From: Ectothiorhodospira lacustris
GTDB lineage: Bacteria > Pseudomonadota > Gammaproteobacteria > Ectothiorhodospirales > Ectothiorhodospiraceae
Direction: 5' to 3'
Length of the DNA stretch: 64,000 nucleotides
Assembly (NCBI RefSeq): GCF_022227845.1
Contig: NZ_JAJNQN010000001.1
Location: forward strand, 309,300-373,299
This document shows, piece after piece, positions 25,026-34,737 of the stretch. Below the pieces are notes generated by a model. The model saw only the letters and a list, made by a program, of their open reading frames with translations. It was not told the DNA's origin and searched no databases. Each line of letters starts with the position of its first letter. Position 1 is the stretch's first letter. A program made the translations under genes and the position numbers.

Positions 25026-25610
25026 TCAGCGCTTGGGGGTCAGACCGTACTGGTCCAGGTAACGCAGGTCGGAACGCTCCACCGGACCGACAGACCAGGC
25101 ACCGCGGGTACGGGCATGGTGTACGGCGGCATCCACATCGGCAGCGGACGGACGCAGTTCGATCTTAAGGCGCTGACCGGGGAAGATCAGGTCTGCATCG
25201 CGGATCTGGTCCGCATTGGCTCGATAGATCAGCGGCCACTGGTAAGGATTGCCGTAGACGGAGCTACGACCGGAAATCTTCCAGAGGCTATCGCCACGGA
25301 CCACTTCGTAGGTCATATGGGTAGGCGCCGGGGCGGGCGCGGGAGCCGCCGGAGCCGGGGCGGGCGCCGGGGCGGGTGCGGGCGCCGGCGCGCGAGCAAA
25401 CAGGTCCGGGTCACAGACTTCATTGGCAGCCTCGCGGCTCCAGTAGCCGGTGCGGATACACTCCCCGGAGGCGGCACTACGGGCATAGGCCCCGCTGCCA
25501 TCGACCACGTAGGCCGTGCCGACAGGAACCTCGGACACGTTGGCGCAGCCCGCCACCAGAGCCGCCGAAGCCAGACCGGCGAGCAGGATCATATTCTTTT
25601 TTGTGTTCAC
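25026..25610 (-). CDS. LysM-domain lipoprotein
   Basis: A 194-residue envelope protein. The start is GTG at 25610 with GGAG 8 nt upstream; the open frame reaches 25934 but the upstream part overlaps another gene. The signal peptide ends in a lipobox with Cys22 (LVAGC). A segment [17 protein letters not shown] follows, resembling what often precedes OmpA domains. An Ala-Pro repeat linker of about 25 residues leads to a LysM domain ([14 protein letters not shown] to FPGQRLKI), which binds peptidoglycan. The last 45 residues are unassigned. It probably links the outer membrane to the cell wall. It follows the DUF4398 lipoprotein gene on the same strand. Confidence 0.88.
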   Translation of the reverse strand: MNTKKNMILLAGLASAALVAGCANVSEVPVGTAYVVDGSGAYARSAASGECIRTGYWSREAANEVCDPDLFARAPAPAPAPAPAPAPAAPAPAPAPTHMTYEVVRGDSLWKISGRSSVYGNPYQWPLIYRANADQIRDADLIFPGQRLKIELRPSAADVDAAVHHARTRGAWSVGPVERSDLRYLDQYGLTPKR

Positions 25611-25740
25611 GGCTAGAGCTCCATTTGAGACGTGTACGGAGAGCGACCCGACAAGGGCCTTTATATTGATTTTATACGATGGGAGCAGACATGGCGAATC
25701 ACAAGGGCCCCAACCGGTAAAAGGGTGCCAGGCCCCGGAA

Positions 25741-26046
25741 TCAGTCCGCGGACCGGATGCGGGCCTCGATGGCCAACGCCTTGGCCTCCTTGGCCTTGCG
25801 CCGGGCAGCCTGGAACTCACCAGCGGACAGGCTACCCTCGGCCTGCTCCAGCAACAGGCGGGAACGCTCGTAGGTCTCGGGCACGCGCACGGGAGCACCC
25901 ACTTCCTCGGCTGCCCGCAGGGCCTGTCGGGCATCGCTCATCTCCTGCACCGGGGCCATGGTGGCACATCCCGCGAACAGAATCGTCACGTATACTGCGA
26001 TCAGCAGGTGCCGGAACAACGGCCGATGGCGGGATCTGGTGGGCAC
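25741..26046 (-). CDS. DUF4398-domain lipoprotein
   Basis: A 101-residue protein. The N-terminal signal sequence ends in LFAGCATM with lipobox cysteine at about residue 27. The rest is a helical, Ala/Glu/Arg-rich DUF4398 domain (QEMSDARQALRAAEEVGA, SAGEFQAARRKAKEAKALA). Members often sit beside OmpA-family genes and may pack against the envelope; the function is unknown. It lies 130 bp upstream of the LysM lipoprotein gene on the same strand and has a good promoter of its own. Confidence 0.85.
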   Translation of the reverse strand: MPTRSRHRPLFRHLLIAVYVTILFAGCATMAPVQEMSDARQALRAAEEVGAPVRVPETYERSRLLLEQAEGSLSAGEFQAARRKAKEAKALAIEARIRSAD

Positions 26047-26080
26047 GATGCGCTAACACACTCGCATGGACATGAAAATG

Positions 26081-26109
26081 ACACTAGCATTGAACCCCAA
26101 AAACGTCAA
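26081..26109 (-). promoter_or_regulatory. Sigma-70-like promoter for the DUF4398 lipoprotein gene
   Basis: On the minus strand TTGACG is followed by a 17-bp spacer and TAGTGT, 35 bp upstream of the ATG. The -35 is a 5/6 match and spacing is optimal. It is one of the clearest promoters in the window and may also serve the LysM gene downstream. Confidence 0.55.
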
Positions 26110-26143
26110 GGCAACAACTACCTACAATCCAAACTTGTTGTAA

Positions 26144-27147
<1,004 letters not shown>

Positions 27148-27154
27148 CCTCCGT

Positions 27155-27853
27155 TCAGGACGCCCCGCCCAGAATATGCTTCACAAACCGTACCGTCACC
27201 CGGCGCCGGGTGGACAGGGACTCCCTGTCCAGTTGGTCCAGCAGGGCAATCAGGGAGGGCAGGTCCCGGCGGTGGTGACGCAGCAGATACTCACAAACCT
27301 CCGGGGACAGCTCGAAGCCTCGCCGCCGGGACCGAGCCATCAGGGCCTCGCACTTGTGTACATCGGCCAGCACACGCAGCTGGAAGACCGGTCCCCACAA
27401 CAGGCGTGAACGCAGATCCGGCAACGCGACCGGCAGGGACTGGGGTGCGGTGCGTGACGCCATCAGCAGGCGCCCACCGGAGTCACGCACGCTGTTGATC
27501 AGATTGAACAGCGCCTGCTCCAGATCCGGCTCCCAGGGCATCTCGTCCAGGTTGTCCAGGGCGATCAGATCCACCCCCTGCCAGCCCTGAAGCAGGTCGG
27601 AACCGGTCCCCGCCGTGATTCCCATCGGCAGATAGGCCACGCGCCCGCCCCACTCCGCTACCTCGTGACAGGCCGCATGCAACAGATGGGTCTTGCCCGC
27701 ACCGGATTCACCGAACAGATAAAGCTGACGTTCACCCTTGCCGTGGGCCAGCCCCCTGACCGCCTCCGGGACCAGGGCTTGCCCCCCCGGATGAAAGGTC
27801 TCGAAATCCGTACCGTCACGCAGGGTGACATCCAGGGTCAGCTGACGGGCCAT
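27155..27853 (-). CDS. hda: DnaA-related regulatory inactivator Hda
   Basis: A 232-residue AAA+ protein with a Walker A motif (GESGAGKTHLLHA) and Walker B-like LIALDNLDEMP. The first residues contain QLTLDV, a sliding-clamp-binding motif of the kind Hda uses to reach DnaN. With the clamp it promotes ATP hydrolysis by DnaA after initiation. The ATG at 27853 is chosen because it places the clamp motif at residue 4, as in E. coli Hda; the frame extends 29 codons upstream into the pgsA-like gene. It lies 34 nt after that gene. Confidence 0.92.
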   Translation of the reverse strand: MARQLTLDVTLRDGTDFETFHPGGQALVPEAVRGLAHGKGERQLYLFGESGAGKTHLLHAACHEVAEWGGRVAYLPMGITAGTGSDLLQGWQGVDLIALDNLDEMPWEPDLEQALFNLINSVRDSGGRLLMASRTAPQSLPVALPDLRSRLLWGPVFQLRVLADVHKCEALMARSRRRGFELSPEVCEYLLRHHRRDLPSLIALLDQLDRESLSTRRRVTVRFVKHILGGAS

Positions 27854-27887
27854 GAACCCCTCGGCACCGGGGCAGAGCGATCCCGGC

Positions 27888-28445
27888 TCATGCAGCGGAA
27901 CGCCAGTGCAGGTAAGCCTTGCGTCCCCAGGTAAAGACATAGGCCAGACCGCTGCTCACGGTGGTGAACAACACCAGCATCAGCAGCCCATCCAGATACC
28001 AAGCGGGCAGCGCCAGAACACCGGCATTGATGATCACCGACAGCACCAGCACGATCTGAAAAAAGGTGTTGGCCTTACTGATGAAAAGCGGCTGCATTTC
28101 CAGACTGCGGGTCACCGCTCGGAAAGCCATCGCGCCCAGCACGATGACGGCATCCCGCGCCACCACCAAGGCGACCAGCCACCAGGGGAGCAACCCGGTC
28201 CAGGCCACGGTGAAATAGGTGCCCATCATCAGAATCTTGTCCGCCAGTGGATCCAGGTAGCCCCCCAATCGGGTGTACCACCCGTAGCGACGGACCAGCC
28301 AGCCATCCAGGCCATCCGACAGACCGGCAATGAGCAACAGCCACAACACCAATACGTACTGATGGGTGGCCAGGGCCCAGATGATGGGTCCCGTCAGGGC
28401 AATGCGCAGCAGGGTGATGACGTTGGGCAGCTGACGTAAATTCAC
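27888..28445 (-). CDS. CDP-alcohol phosphatidyltransferase (PgsA-like)
   Basis: A 185-residue membrane enzyme carrying the CDP-alcohol phosphotransferase motif as SDGLDGWLVRRYG followed by GGYLDPLADK; the usual AR of the motif reads VR. Family members make phosphatidylglycerophosphate, cardiolipin or phosphatidylserine from CDP-diacylglycerol. The start MNLRQLPNVITLLRIALTGP resembles PgsA, but the window cannot show whether this is the main PgsA or a paralogue. It overlaps the DUF2066 gene by 4 nt and precedes hda by 34 nt. Confidence 0.85.
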   Translation of the reverse strand: MNLRQLPNVITLLRIALTGPIIWALATHQYVLVLWLLLIAGLSDGLDGWLVRRYGWYTRLGGYLDPLADKILMMGTYFTVAWTGLLPWWLVALVVARDAVIVLGAMAFRAVTRSLEMQPLFISKANTFFQIVLVLSVIINAGVLALPAWYLDGLLMLVLFTTVSSGLAYVFTWGRKAYLHWRSAA

Positions 28446-29509
28446 CGCAGCAACCTGAACCCAACGGTTTCAATGCCGTCCACCGCCGTACCCGAGGACT
28501 CAGGCACCAGCGTGGAACCCAGCAAGGCGGCCCGTTCCAGATCACGCGCCCCTCCCCGCACCTGTAACAGAAACAGCGCCCGGTCCGACATCAAACCATG
28601 GGGCCGCAGACGGGACACCGCTGCCATGTCGCCCAGATAATTGACGACCCGGAGATAGTCCGCCAGGGAACTCACGCCACTGACGCTGACCATGATCCCG
28701 CCCCGATCCGTCTGCAGTCCGGCAACGGCCAGACGCTTCCCCAGATAATCCGCCGCCTGATGCATGGCCTGGGCCATCGCGGCCTCCTGAGTCTCACCGT
28801 CGCCCTGCCACTGTACGGATTCATCGCCGACAGACAACTGTATCCGCGCCAGCCAGCGACCGCCGGAAGGCTGCACCCGAGCCACCAGCACACCGCCGGG
28901 CCCATAACGACGGGACGCGTCCATCACAGGCTCATGGAACCCCCCCATCACATCGGCCAGGGTCACACGCCCCTGGTCTTCCAGATCCATGAGTGGGAAC
29001 AACAGCGGCAGCCCCCGTTCCCGGGCGGTATGCTCCAGGGCGGATCTGGCCGGGTGATCATCGGTGGCCGAAACCAGCCGGCGCTCCTGACGATCCTGAA
29101 CACCCAACCACACCAGCAGGGCGGGTCGATCCCCGGACCAGACCGGCAAGCCCGCATCCAGCAGGTGCTGTTCCACCGCACTGACATCGAAACGCACCCA
29201 GAGCAGACTGGTTGCTTCATCGGGACCGTCGAGATACCGGTATTGCTGGACATGGCGAGGGGCTTGTTCCAGCAGGGAGACGATCCGGGAATCATCCAGC
29301 ATGTCGCGACGCCCCGTCAGCCGAACGACGACCTGGGCCAGGGCCCGGTTGAAGCCCTCCATGCGCTCCGGACGGTCTCGAGTGTCCACACTCACCTCGG
29401 CTTCCCCGAGTGAGGGGCCGGTGTCCGCGGACCCGACCAAGGGGACAGCCGGCAAAGCCGACAGCAGGAACAGCGTAGCAAGCAAGCGAAGCGAAACCAG
29501 GGTTCTCAT
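28442..29509 (-). CDS. DUF2066 domain secreted protein
   Basis: A 355-residue exported protein with a signal peptide (MRTLVSLRLLATLFLLSALP to about residue 28) and the DUF2066 region typical of gammaproteobacteria (RMEGFNRALAQVVVRLTG, WVRFD). Function unknown. The ATG at 29509 is selected because it begins the signal peptide; the frame runs 57 codons further upstream. It is translationally coupled to the phosphatidyltransferase gene by ATGA. It is divergent from purM. Confidence 0.87.
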   Translation of the reverse strand: MRTLVSLRLLATLFLLSALPAVPLVGSADTGPSLGEAEVSVDTRDRPERMEGFNRALAQVVVRLTGRRDMLDDSRIVSLLEQAPRHVQQYRYLDGPDEATSLLWVRFDVSAVEQHLLDAGLPVWSGDRPALLVWLGVQDRQERRLVSATDDHPARSALEHTARERGLPLLFPLMDLEDQGRVTLADVMGGFHEPVMDASRRYGPGGVLVARVQPSGGRWLARIQLSVGDESVQWQGDGETQEAAMAQAMHQAADYLGKRLAVAGLQTDRGGIMVSVSGVSSLADYLRVVNYLGDMAAVSRLRPHGLMSDRALFLLQVRGGARDLERAALLGSTLVPESSGTAVDGIETVGFRLLR

Positions 29510-29760
29510 AGGCTCGGGACTAGGGCTGCGGGCGTCGGACCCGTTAAAATAGCACAAAAGCCCCGTGCCAAGTCCGTCGGCCAAGGTTTTCGCACCTTGA
29601 CCGGACCCGCGAAGATGGCTTGCCCCGTCCACCCTTGGTAACATCGCCGCCCTCCGGGCCGAAAATTCCGCTGGGTACAAGCTATCCGGCGGTTGCCTCC
29701 CATGGCAACCCGGCCCACAATCAGTTCATTGCACCCTCCCACGCAAGGTCAGAGTTTTCC

Positions 29761-30816
29761 ATGGTCCAGAAAAACACTCCCCCCACCCAGGGCATCAGCT
29801 ATCGCGATGCCGGCGTGGACATCGACGCAGGCAACGCCCTGGTGGAACGCATCAAGCCCCATGCCCAACGCACCCGGCGCCCCGGTGTCATGACGGGCCT
29901 GGGCAGCTTCGGTGCCCTGTTCGAGCTGCCCATTGCGGATTACAAGGAACCGGTCCTGGTCTCCGGCACCGACGGCGTGGGCACCAAGCTCAAGCTGGCC
30001 CAGCAACTGGGTCGCCACGACACCATCGGTATCGATCTGGTGGGCATGTGCGTGAACGACATCATCGTCCAGGGTGCGGAACCCCTGTTCTTCCTGGATT
30101 ACTACGCCACCGGCAGCCTGGATGTGGACACCGCCGCGGACGTGGTCAAGGGCATCGCCGACGGCTGTGCCGAGAGCGGCTGCGCCCTGGTGGGAGGCGA
30201 GACTGCGGAGATGCCCGGCATGTACGCACAAGGTGAATACGACCTGGCCGGCTTTGCCGTGGGTATCGTGGAAAAGGCCCGCATCATCGACGGCAGCCAG
30301 GTCCGCCCGGGTGATGTGCTGCTGGGCCTGGCCTCCTCCGGCCCCCACTCCAACGGTTATTCCCTGATCCGCCGCCTGCTGGAGATCACCGGCGCGGACC
30401 TGGACAGCCCCTGCGGCGAAGTTACCCTGGGGGAGGCCCTGATGGCACCCACCCGCATCTACGTCAAACCCCTGCTCCAGCTGCTGCGGCAACAGCCCGT
30501 CCATGCCCTGGCCCACATCACCGGCGGCGGTATTCTGGAAAACCTACCCCGGGTAATGCCCGCCGGCACCGTGGCACGGGTTGATCCCCGGGCCTGGCCC
30601 TTGCCCCCGGTGTTCCAGTGGCTGCAGCAGGCCGGCGGCATCGAGGCGCGGGAGATGCTGCGCACCTTCAACTGCGGCGTGGGCATGGTCCTGGTGCTGC
30701 CCGAGGAAACCGTGGCCGCCACCGAAGCCCTGATGGCAGAGGCCGGCATCAAGAGCTGGCGCCTGGGTGGCATCGAGGCGGCGGACGGCGAAGCCCGCGT
30801 GGAGTTGGGCCGCTGA
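29761..30816 (+). CDS. purM: Phosphoribosylformylglycinamidine cyclo-ligase
   Basis: A 351-residue enzyme of purine synthesis, making aminoimidazole ribotide from FGAM with ATP. Recognisable segments are [60 protein letters not shown] and [12 protein letters not shown]. The ATG at 29761 matches the family start; an upstream frame extension is not conserved. Its stop shares a base with the purN start (TGATG). The 251-bp divergent region upstream holds no recognised gene and no clear PurR site. Confidence 0.97.
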   Translation: MVQKNTPPTQGISYRDAGVDIDAGNALVERIKPHAQRTRRPGVMTGLGSFGALFELPIADYKEPVLVSGTDGVGTKLKLAQQLGRHDTIGIDLVGMCVNDIIVQGAEPLFFLDYYATGSLDVDTAADVVKGIADGCAESGCALVGGETAEMPGMYAQGEYDLAGFAVGIVEKARIIDGSQVRPGDVLLGLASSGPHSNGYSLIRRLLEITGADLDSPCGEVTLGEALMAPTRIYVKPLLQLLRQQPVHALAHITGGGILENLPRVMPAGTVARVDPRAWPLPPVFQWLQQAGGIEAREMLRTFNCGVGMVLVLPEETVAATEALMAEAGIKSWRLGGIEAADGEARVELGR

Positions 30817-31493
30817 TGCGTCAGAGTCCGTTACCCGGCATCGTCGTACTCATCTCCGGCTCCGGCACCAACCTGCAGGCGCTCATCGACGCCGTCGCGG
30901 ACGGCCGCGTCCACGGCGAGATCCGCGCGGTGATCAGCAACCAACCCGAAGTGACGGGGCTGGACCGGGCCCGCCGCGCCGGCATCCCGGCCCAGGTGAT
31001 CAATCACCGGGATTTCTCCGATCGGAGCGGCTTCGACCAGGCACTGATGGCAGCCATCGACCGGCACCAACCTGAGCTGGTGGTACTCGCCGGCTTCATG
31101 CGCGTGCTCACCCCGGCCTTCGTGGAGCACTACGATGGTCACCTGATCAATATCCACCCCTCCCTGTTACCGGACTTCCGTGGCCTACATACCCATGAAC
31201 GCGCCCTGGAGGCGGGTGTCCAACAGCATGGCTGCAGCATCCACTTCGTCAACACGGAGTTGGACGGCGGGCCCGTCATCCTGCAGGCACGGGTGCCCGT
31301 GCTGATCGATGACACCCCACAGACCCTGGCGGCGCGGGTACAGCAACAGGAACACCGGGCCTATCCACAGGTGGTTCAGTGGTTCTGCCAGGGTCGACTG
31401 ACACTCCGAAATGGACAGGTATGGCTCGATGAACAACCTCTGCAGGCTCCCCTTCAATTATCCGGCCCGGCCGTCCTCGCGGATACGCACTGA
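30816..31493 (+). CDS. purN: Phosphoribosylglycinamide formyltransferase
   Basis: A 225-residue 10-formyl-tetrahydrofolate-dependent GAR transformylase. The motifs are LISGSGTNLQALIDA at the N-terminus and HLINIHPSLLPDFRGLHTHERALEAG, with the catalytic Asn/His in INIHPSLLP and Asp in VNTELDGGPVILQ. It is coupled to purM by a one-base overlap. Its last 22 codons overlap the start of the DUF3108 gene in another frame. Confidence 0.97.
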   Translation: MRQSPLPGIVVLISGSGTNLQALIDAVADGRVHGEIRAVISNQPEVTGLDRARRAGIPAQVINHRDFSDRSGFDQALMAAIDRHQPELVVLAGFMRVLTPAFVEHYDGHLINIHPSLLPDFRGLHTHERALEAGVQQHGCSIHFVNTELDGGPVILQARVPVLIDDTPQTLAARVQQQEHRAYPQVVQWFCQGRLTLRNGQVWLDEQPLQAPLQLSGPAVLADTH

Positions 31494-32244
31494 CACCCTA
31501 CCCTGGTGGTCACCGCGCCGGGCGGTGGTCGGCGCGGTACTGGCGACCCTCCTGCTGGGCGTGGGCATACCGGCAGCCCAGGCCCAGACCCTGCCCTTTG
31601 TCCCACCCTCCTATACTGCGGAATACCGGGCGCAGAAGATGGGTCTGTCGGTGGTGGCCCGGATCACGCTGACCCGGGAGGGGGAGCGTCTGCGCTACCG
31701 GGCAAGGGTCCGGCCCACCGGCATGCTGTCCTGGGTGCGCAATGACGAGATCATCGAACAGAGCATCCTGCGACTGACGCCCGCCGGGTTACGCAGCGAG
31801 GAATATCTCTACAGCCATACCGGCGCCAGCCGGGACCGGCGCACCGAGATCCGATTCGACTGGGAGGCCCTCAAGGCCGGCGGTACGCATAATGGCCAGG
31901 CTTTCGAGCTGGACATCCCGGAGCGGGCCATCGACCGCTTCGCCCTGCAGCTCTCCATGATCCACGATGTCTGGAGCGGCCAGCGCCGGTTCACCGAGAC
32001 CATCGTGGAACGTAACCGTATCCGCACCTACGAGTTCACGGTGGGTGAGCCTGAAACCATCGACACCCCCATGGGCGCGGTGGAGGCCATTCCGGTCACC
32101 CGTTACAACGAAGAGCGGGACACCACCGTCAGTACCTGGTTCGCGCCCCGCCTCAACTACCTGCCGGTCCGCCTGGAACAGATGGAGGACGGCGAGCGGC
32201 TGGTCCTGACCATTCAGTCGGTGGAATGGCATGGTGACCGCTGA
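31429..32244 (+). CDS. DUF3108 domain exported protein
   Basis: A 271-residue protein with a long N-terminus leading into a signal-like helix (RRAVVGAVLATLLLGVGIPAAQAQ). The DUF3108 beta-rich region follows (YTAEYRAQKMGLSVVARITL, LRYRARVRPTGMLSWVRND). Function unknown; purMN-DUF3108 is a common gammaproteobacterial order. The ATG at 31429 is preferred over 31411 because AGG lies 9 nt upstream; either way the gene overlaps purN by more than 60 nt. Its end overlaps the next gene by 14 nt. Confidence 0.85.
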   Translation: MNNLCRLPFNYPARPSSRIRTDTLPWWSPRRAVVGAVLATLLLGVGIPAAQAQTLPFVPPSYTAEYRAQKMGLSVVARITLTREGERLRYRARVRPTGMLSWVRNDEIIEQSILRLTPAGLRSEEYLYSHTGASRDRRTEIRFDWEALKAGGTHNGQAFELDIPERAIDRFALQLSMIHDVWSGQRRFTETIVERNRIRTYEFTVGEPETIDTPMGAVEAIPVTRYNEERDTTVSTWFAPRLNYLPVRLEQMEDGERLVLTIQSVEWHGDR

Positions 32245-33655
32245 CCCGCTGCCGGACCATGATCTGGCGGTCATCGGCTCCGGCCCCGGCGGCTACCGGG
32301 CTGCCGTGCTGGGGGCCTTGCGGGGCCTGTCCGTCGTCATCATCGAAAAATCGGACTGGGGCGGCTGCTGCCTGAATCGGGGCTGCGTGCCGAAGAAAGA
32401 CTGGTATCACACCGCCCGACTGATGGCGGCCCAGGCACACTTTGCCGGGCGCGGCCTTGATGGACGGCTGCGGGCGGACCTGGACCGGGCCTGGCAGCAT
32501 CAGCGCCGGGTGGTCGAGGGCATCCAGGCCCGCTACCTGGACTACCTGCGCCACCTGAAGGTCACCCGGCTCAACGGCCACGCCCGCTTTCTGGACGACC
32601 GGCACCTGTCTGTGGACACCCCCGATGGGCCAAGCCACCGGATCCGGGCTCGCCATATCATCATTGCCACCGGGGGGCACCCGGCGGTACCGACCCCGTT
32701 CGAGGCCATCCCCGGCAAGATCCTCACCACGGACATGCTGTTCGATGCGCCCCCGCCGGCGGGGGCGCGGGTGGCGGTGATCGGCAGCGGCGTGGTGGCC
32801 ACTGAGTTTGCCTATATCTTCAGCCAACTGGGCAGGCAGGTCACCTGGCTGGCCCGTTCCCCCATGCTGCGTCGCCTGCCCCTGAGCCGGCCGGCCCGGG
32901 ATGCCCTGACCCAGGCCCTGGCACGGCAAGGGCTGCACCTGCGTAGCGGGATCGGATTCGAGGCCGTCACGGCGGCCGAAGACGACGTCCGTCTGCACCT
33001 GACAGGGGGCGAGACCCTCGCCGTGGACTGGGTCTGCCTGGGGACGGGACGCCGCCCCCATACCGGGGGACTGGCGTTGGAGCGGGCGGGGGTCCGCACC
33101 GATCCACAGGGGTTCATCCGCCGCAATGACCTGCTGCAGACCGATGTCCCCCACATCTACGCCATCGGCGATGTGGCCTGCCAATGGATGACCGCCAACC
33201 ACGCCCTGGCCGAGGCCACCGCCGTCATCGGCCACATCCGGGGCGGGCAGGCGCGGCATCTGGACCCCCTGCAGGTGCCCATGGTGGTCTACAGCGCCCT
33301 GGAGCTGGCGCGCCTGGGGATGGACGAGGCCATGGCGGAAGAGGCCGGACACGAACCGGCAGTGGGTTTTGCCGCCTTCGAGACCTCCCCCTGTGCCCTG
33401 GGCCAGGATGACACCGAAGGGTTCGTGCGTTTGATCGCGGACATGGATACCGGCGCCTTGCTGGGGGGGGAGATCCTGGGCGCACAGGCCGGTGAACTGA
33501 TCCACCTGCTGTCTCTGGCCCCGGACCGGGACACGGCCCTGGCGTGGATCGCCCGGGGGGCCTTCAATCACCCCTCGCGAGCGGAAGAGATACTCAATGC
33601 GGCGGAAACCCTGGCCGGCAAATGGGGGCTGGAAGACCGGGTCTTCGGTCTCTGA
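32231..33655 (+). CDS. Pyridine-nucleotide-disulfide oxidoreductase (dihydrolipoamide dehydrogenase-like)
   Basis: A 474-residue flavoprotein. The FAD-binding motif GSGPGG is at residues 16-21, the redox centre is GGCCLNRGCVPKK with the disulfide probably Cys47-Cys52 and an extra Cys46, and the NAD(P) motif is VIGSGVVATEFAY. The FAD site IYAIGDVA and the dimerisation domain follow. The C-terminal active-site region is NHPSRAEEIL, keeping the His and Glu. Sequence departs from true Lpd (GGTCLNVGCIPSK), and no 2-oxoacid dehydrogenase genes are nearby, so it may act on another disulfide. It is coupled to the DUF3108 gene by a 14-nt overlap. Confidence 0.88.
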   Translation: MVTADPLPDHDLAVIGSGPGGYRAAVLGALRGLSVVIIEKSDWGGCCLNRGCVPKKDWYHTARLMAAQAHFAGRGLDGRLRADLDRAWQHQRRVVEGIQARYLDYLRHLKVTRLNGHARFLDDRHLSVDTPDGPSHRIRARHIIIATGGHPAVPTPFEAIPGKILTTDMLFDAPPPAGARVAVIGSGVVATEFAYIFSQLGRQVTWLARSPMLRRLPLSRPARDALTQALARQGLHLRSGIGFEAVTAAEDDVRLHLTGGETLAVDWVCLGTGRRPHTGGLALERAGVRTDPQGFIRRNDLLQTDVPHIYAIGDVACQWMTANHALAEATAVIGHIRGGQARHLDPLQVPMVVYSALELARLGMDEAMAEEAGHEPAVGFAAFETSPCALGQDDTEGFVRLIADMDTGALLGGEILGAQAGELIHLLSLAPDRDTALAWIARGAFNHPSRAEEILNAAETLAGKWGLEDRVFGL

Positions 33656-33679
33656 AACCCGCCGGCCCGCGCCATCGGG

Positions 33680-34696
33680 TCACTGCTCCGGGGCGCTGGT
33701 CAGGCGCATCTCGATGCGCCGGTTGCGCGCCAGTGCCGCCGGCGTATCCGCCGGATCCAGGGGGTGAAATTCCCCATACCCCGCCGCCGCCAAGCGCCGG
33801 GGTGCCACCCCGCGATCGATCAGATAGTCCACGATCCGCTGCGCCCGGGCGGTGGAGAGCTGCCAGTTGGACGGAAACTGCTCGGTACGGATGGGCCGCC
33901 GGTCCGTGTGTCCCTCCACCATCAGCACCCAGTCGATATCTGCGGGGATGCGCTGTTCGATCTCCCGCACCAGCACCGCCACCCGGTCCAGCCGTGCCTG
34001 CCCTTCCACCTCCAGATCGGCGGAACCCGAGGCAAAGAACAACTCCGACTGGAAGCGGAAACGGTCGCCGACGATCTGGATATCCTCCACATCCGCCAGG
34101 GACTCCCGCAACCGACCGAAAAACTCCGAACGATACCGGGCCAGCTCCTGCACCCGGTCCGCCAGGGCGATGTTCAGACGCTCACCCAGATTCTCGACCT
34201 GCAACCGCTGGGCGGTGATCACCGCCTCCCGGGCCTCCAGGGCCTGATTGAGGGCGGTCAACTGCAACTGCACCTGCTCCAGCTGCCACTGCAATTGTTC
34301 CAGATCCGCCTGGGTCTCCGTCCCCAGGACCCGTTCCCGGGTCAGATCCGCCTGAATCTGCATCAGCATGCGGCGGTCGGCATCCTGCGCCTGCAGGGCC
34401 GCCTCTCGTTCCTCGAAGGTGGTCTGCAAGGTGGCGGTGAGGGCCTGGACGCGCCCTTCCAGGCGCACGTTGTCCACCTCCTTCAGGGCCAGGGTTCGGG
34501 ACAACTCGCCGATACGATGATGCAGGGTCTCCACGGTCTGATCCCGCTGGAACAGCACACCGGAGAGAAAGAACTGGGACACCACGAACAGCATGAGCAG
34601 GAAGACGAAGACCAGCACCACGGTGGCCAGCACGTCCACGAACCCGGGCCAGATGTCCAGGGAGGCACGACTGCGGCGGCGGCTGGAGGGCAGCAT
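33680..34696 (-). CDS. MotB/OmpA-like peptidoglycan-binding ion-channel subunit
   Basis: A 338-residue protein with one N-terminal membrane helix (about residues 14-45, WPGFVDVLATVVLVFVFLLM) carrying Asp21 at the position of the proton-carrying Asp of MotB. A long coiled coil runs through about residues 50-205. A C-terminal OmpA-like domain (about 210-335) has VEGHTDRRPI and NRRIEMRL. This is the architecture of MotB and of ZorB from Zorya defence systems. It lies 41 nt after the MotA-like gene. No flagellar or Zorya effector genes are adjacent, so the role of the pair is unknown. Confidence 0.85.
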   Translation of the reverse strand: MLPSSRRRSRASLDIWPGFVDVLATVVLVFVFLLMLFVVSQFFLSGVLFQRDQTVETLHHRIGELSRTLALKEVDNVRLEGRVQALTATLQTTFEEREAALQAQDADRRMLMQIQADLTRERVLGTETQADLEQLQWQLEQVQLQLTALNQALEAREAVITAQRLQVENLGERLNIALADRVQELARYRSEFFGRLRESLADVEDIQIVGDRFRFQSELFFASGSADLEVEGQARLDRVAVLVREIEQRIPADIDWVLMVEGHTDRRPIRTEQFPSNWQLSTARAQRIVDYLIDRGVAPRRLAAAGYGEFHPLDPADTPAALARNRRIEMRLTSAPEQ

Positions 34697-34737
34697 GGGT
34701 GATCAGTGGGTTCCGGATGGCGTCGCTGAACGGCCCG

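Noticed and set aside
29557..29572. Sigma-54-like site upstream of DUF2066 (TTGGCACGGGGCTTTT on the minus strand)
   Set aside because: The -24 half matches well but the -12 half reads TTTT rather than TTGC, and there is no reason to expect sigma-54 control of this gene.
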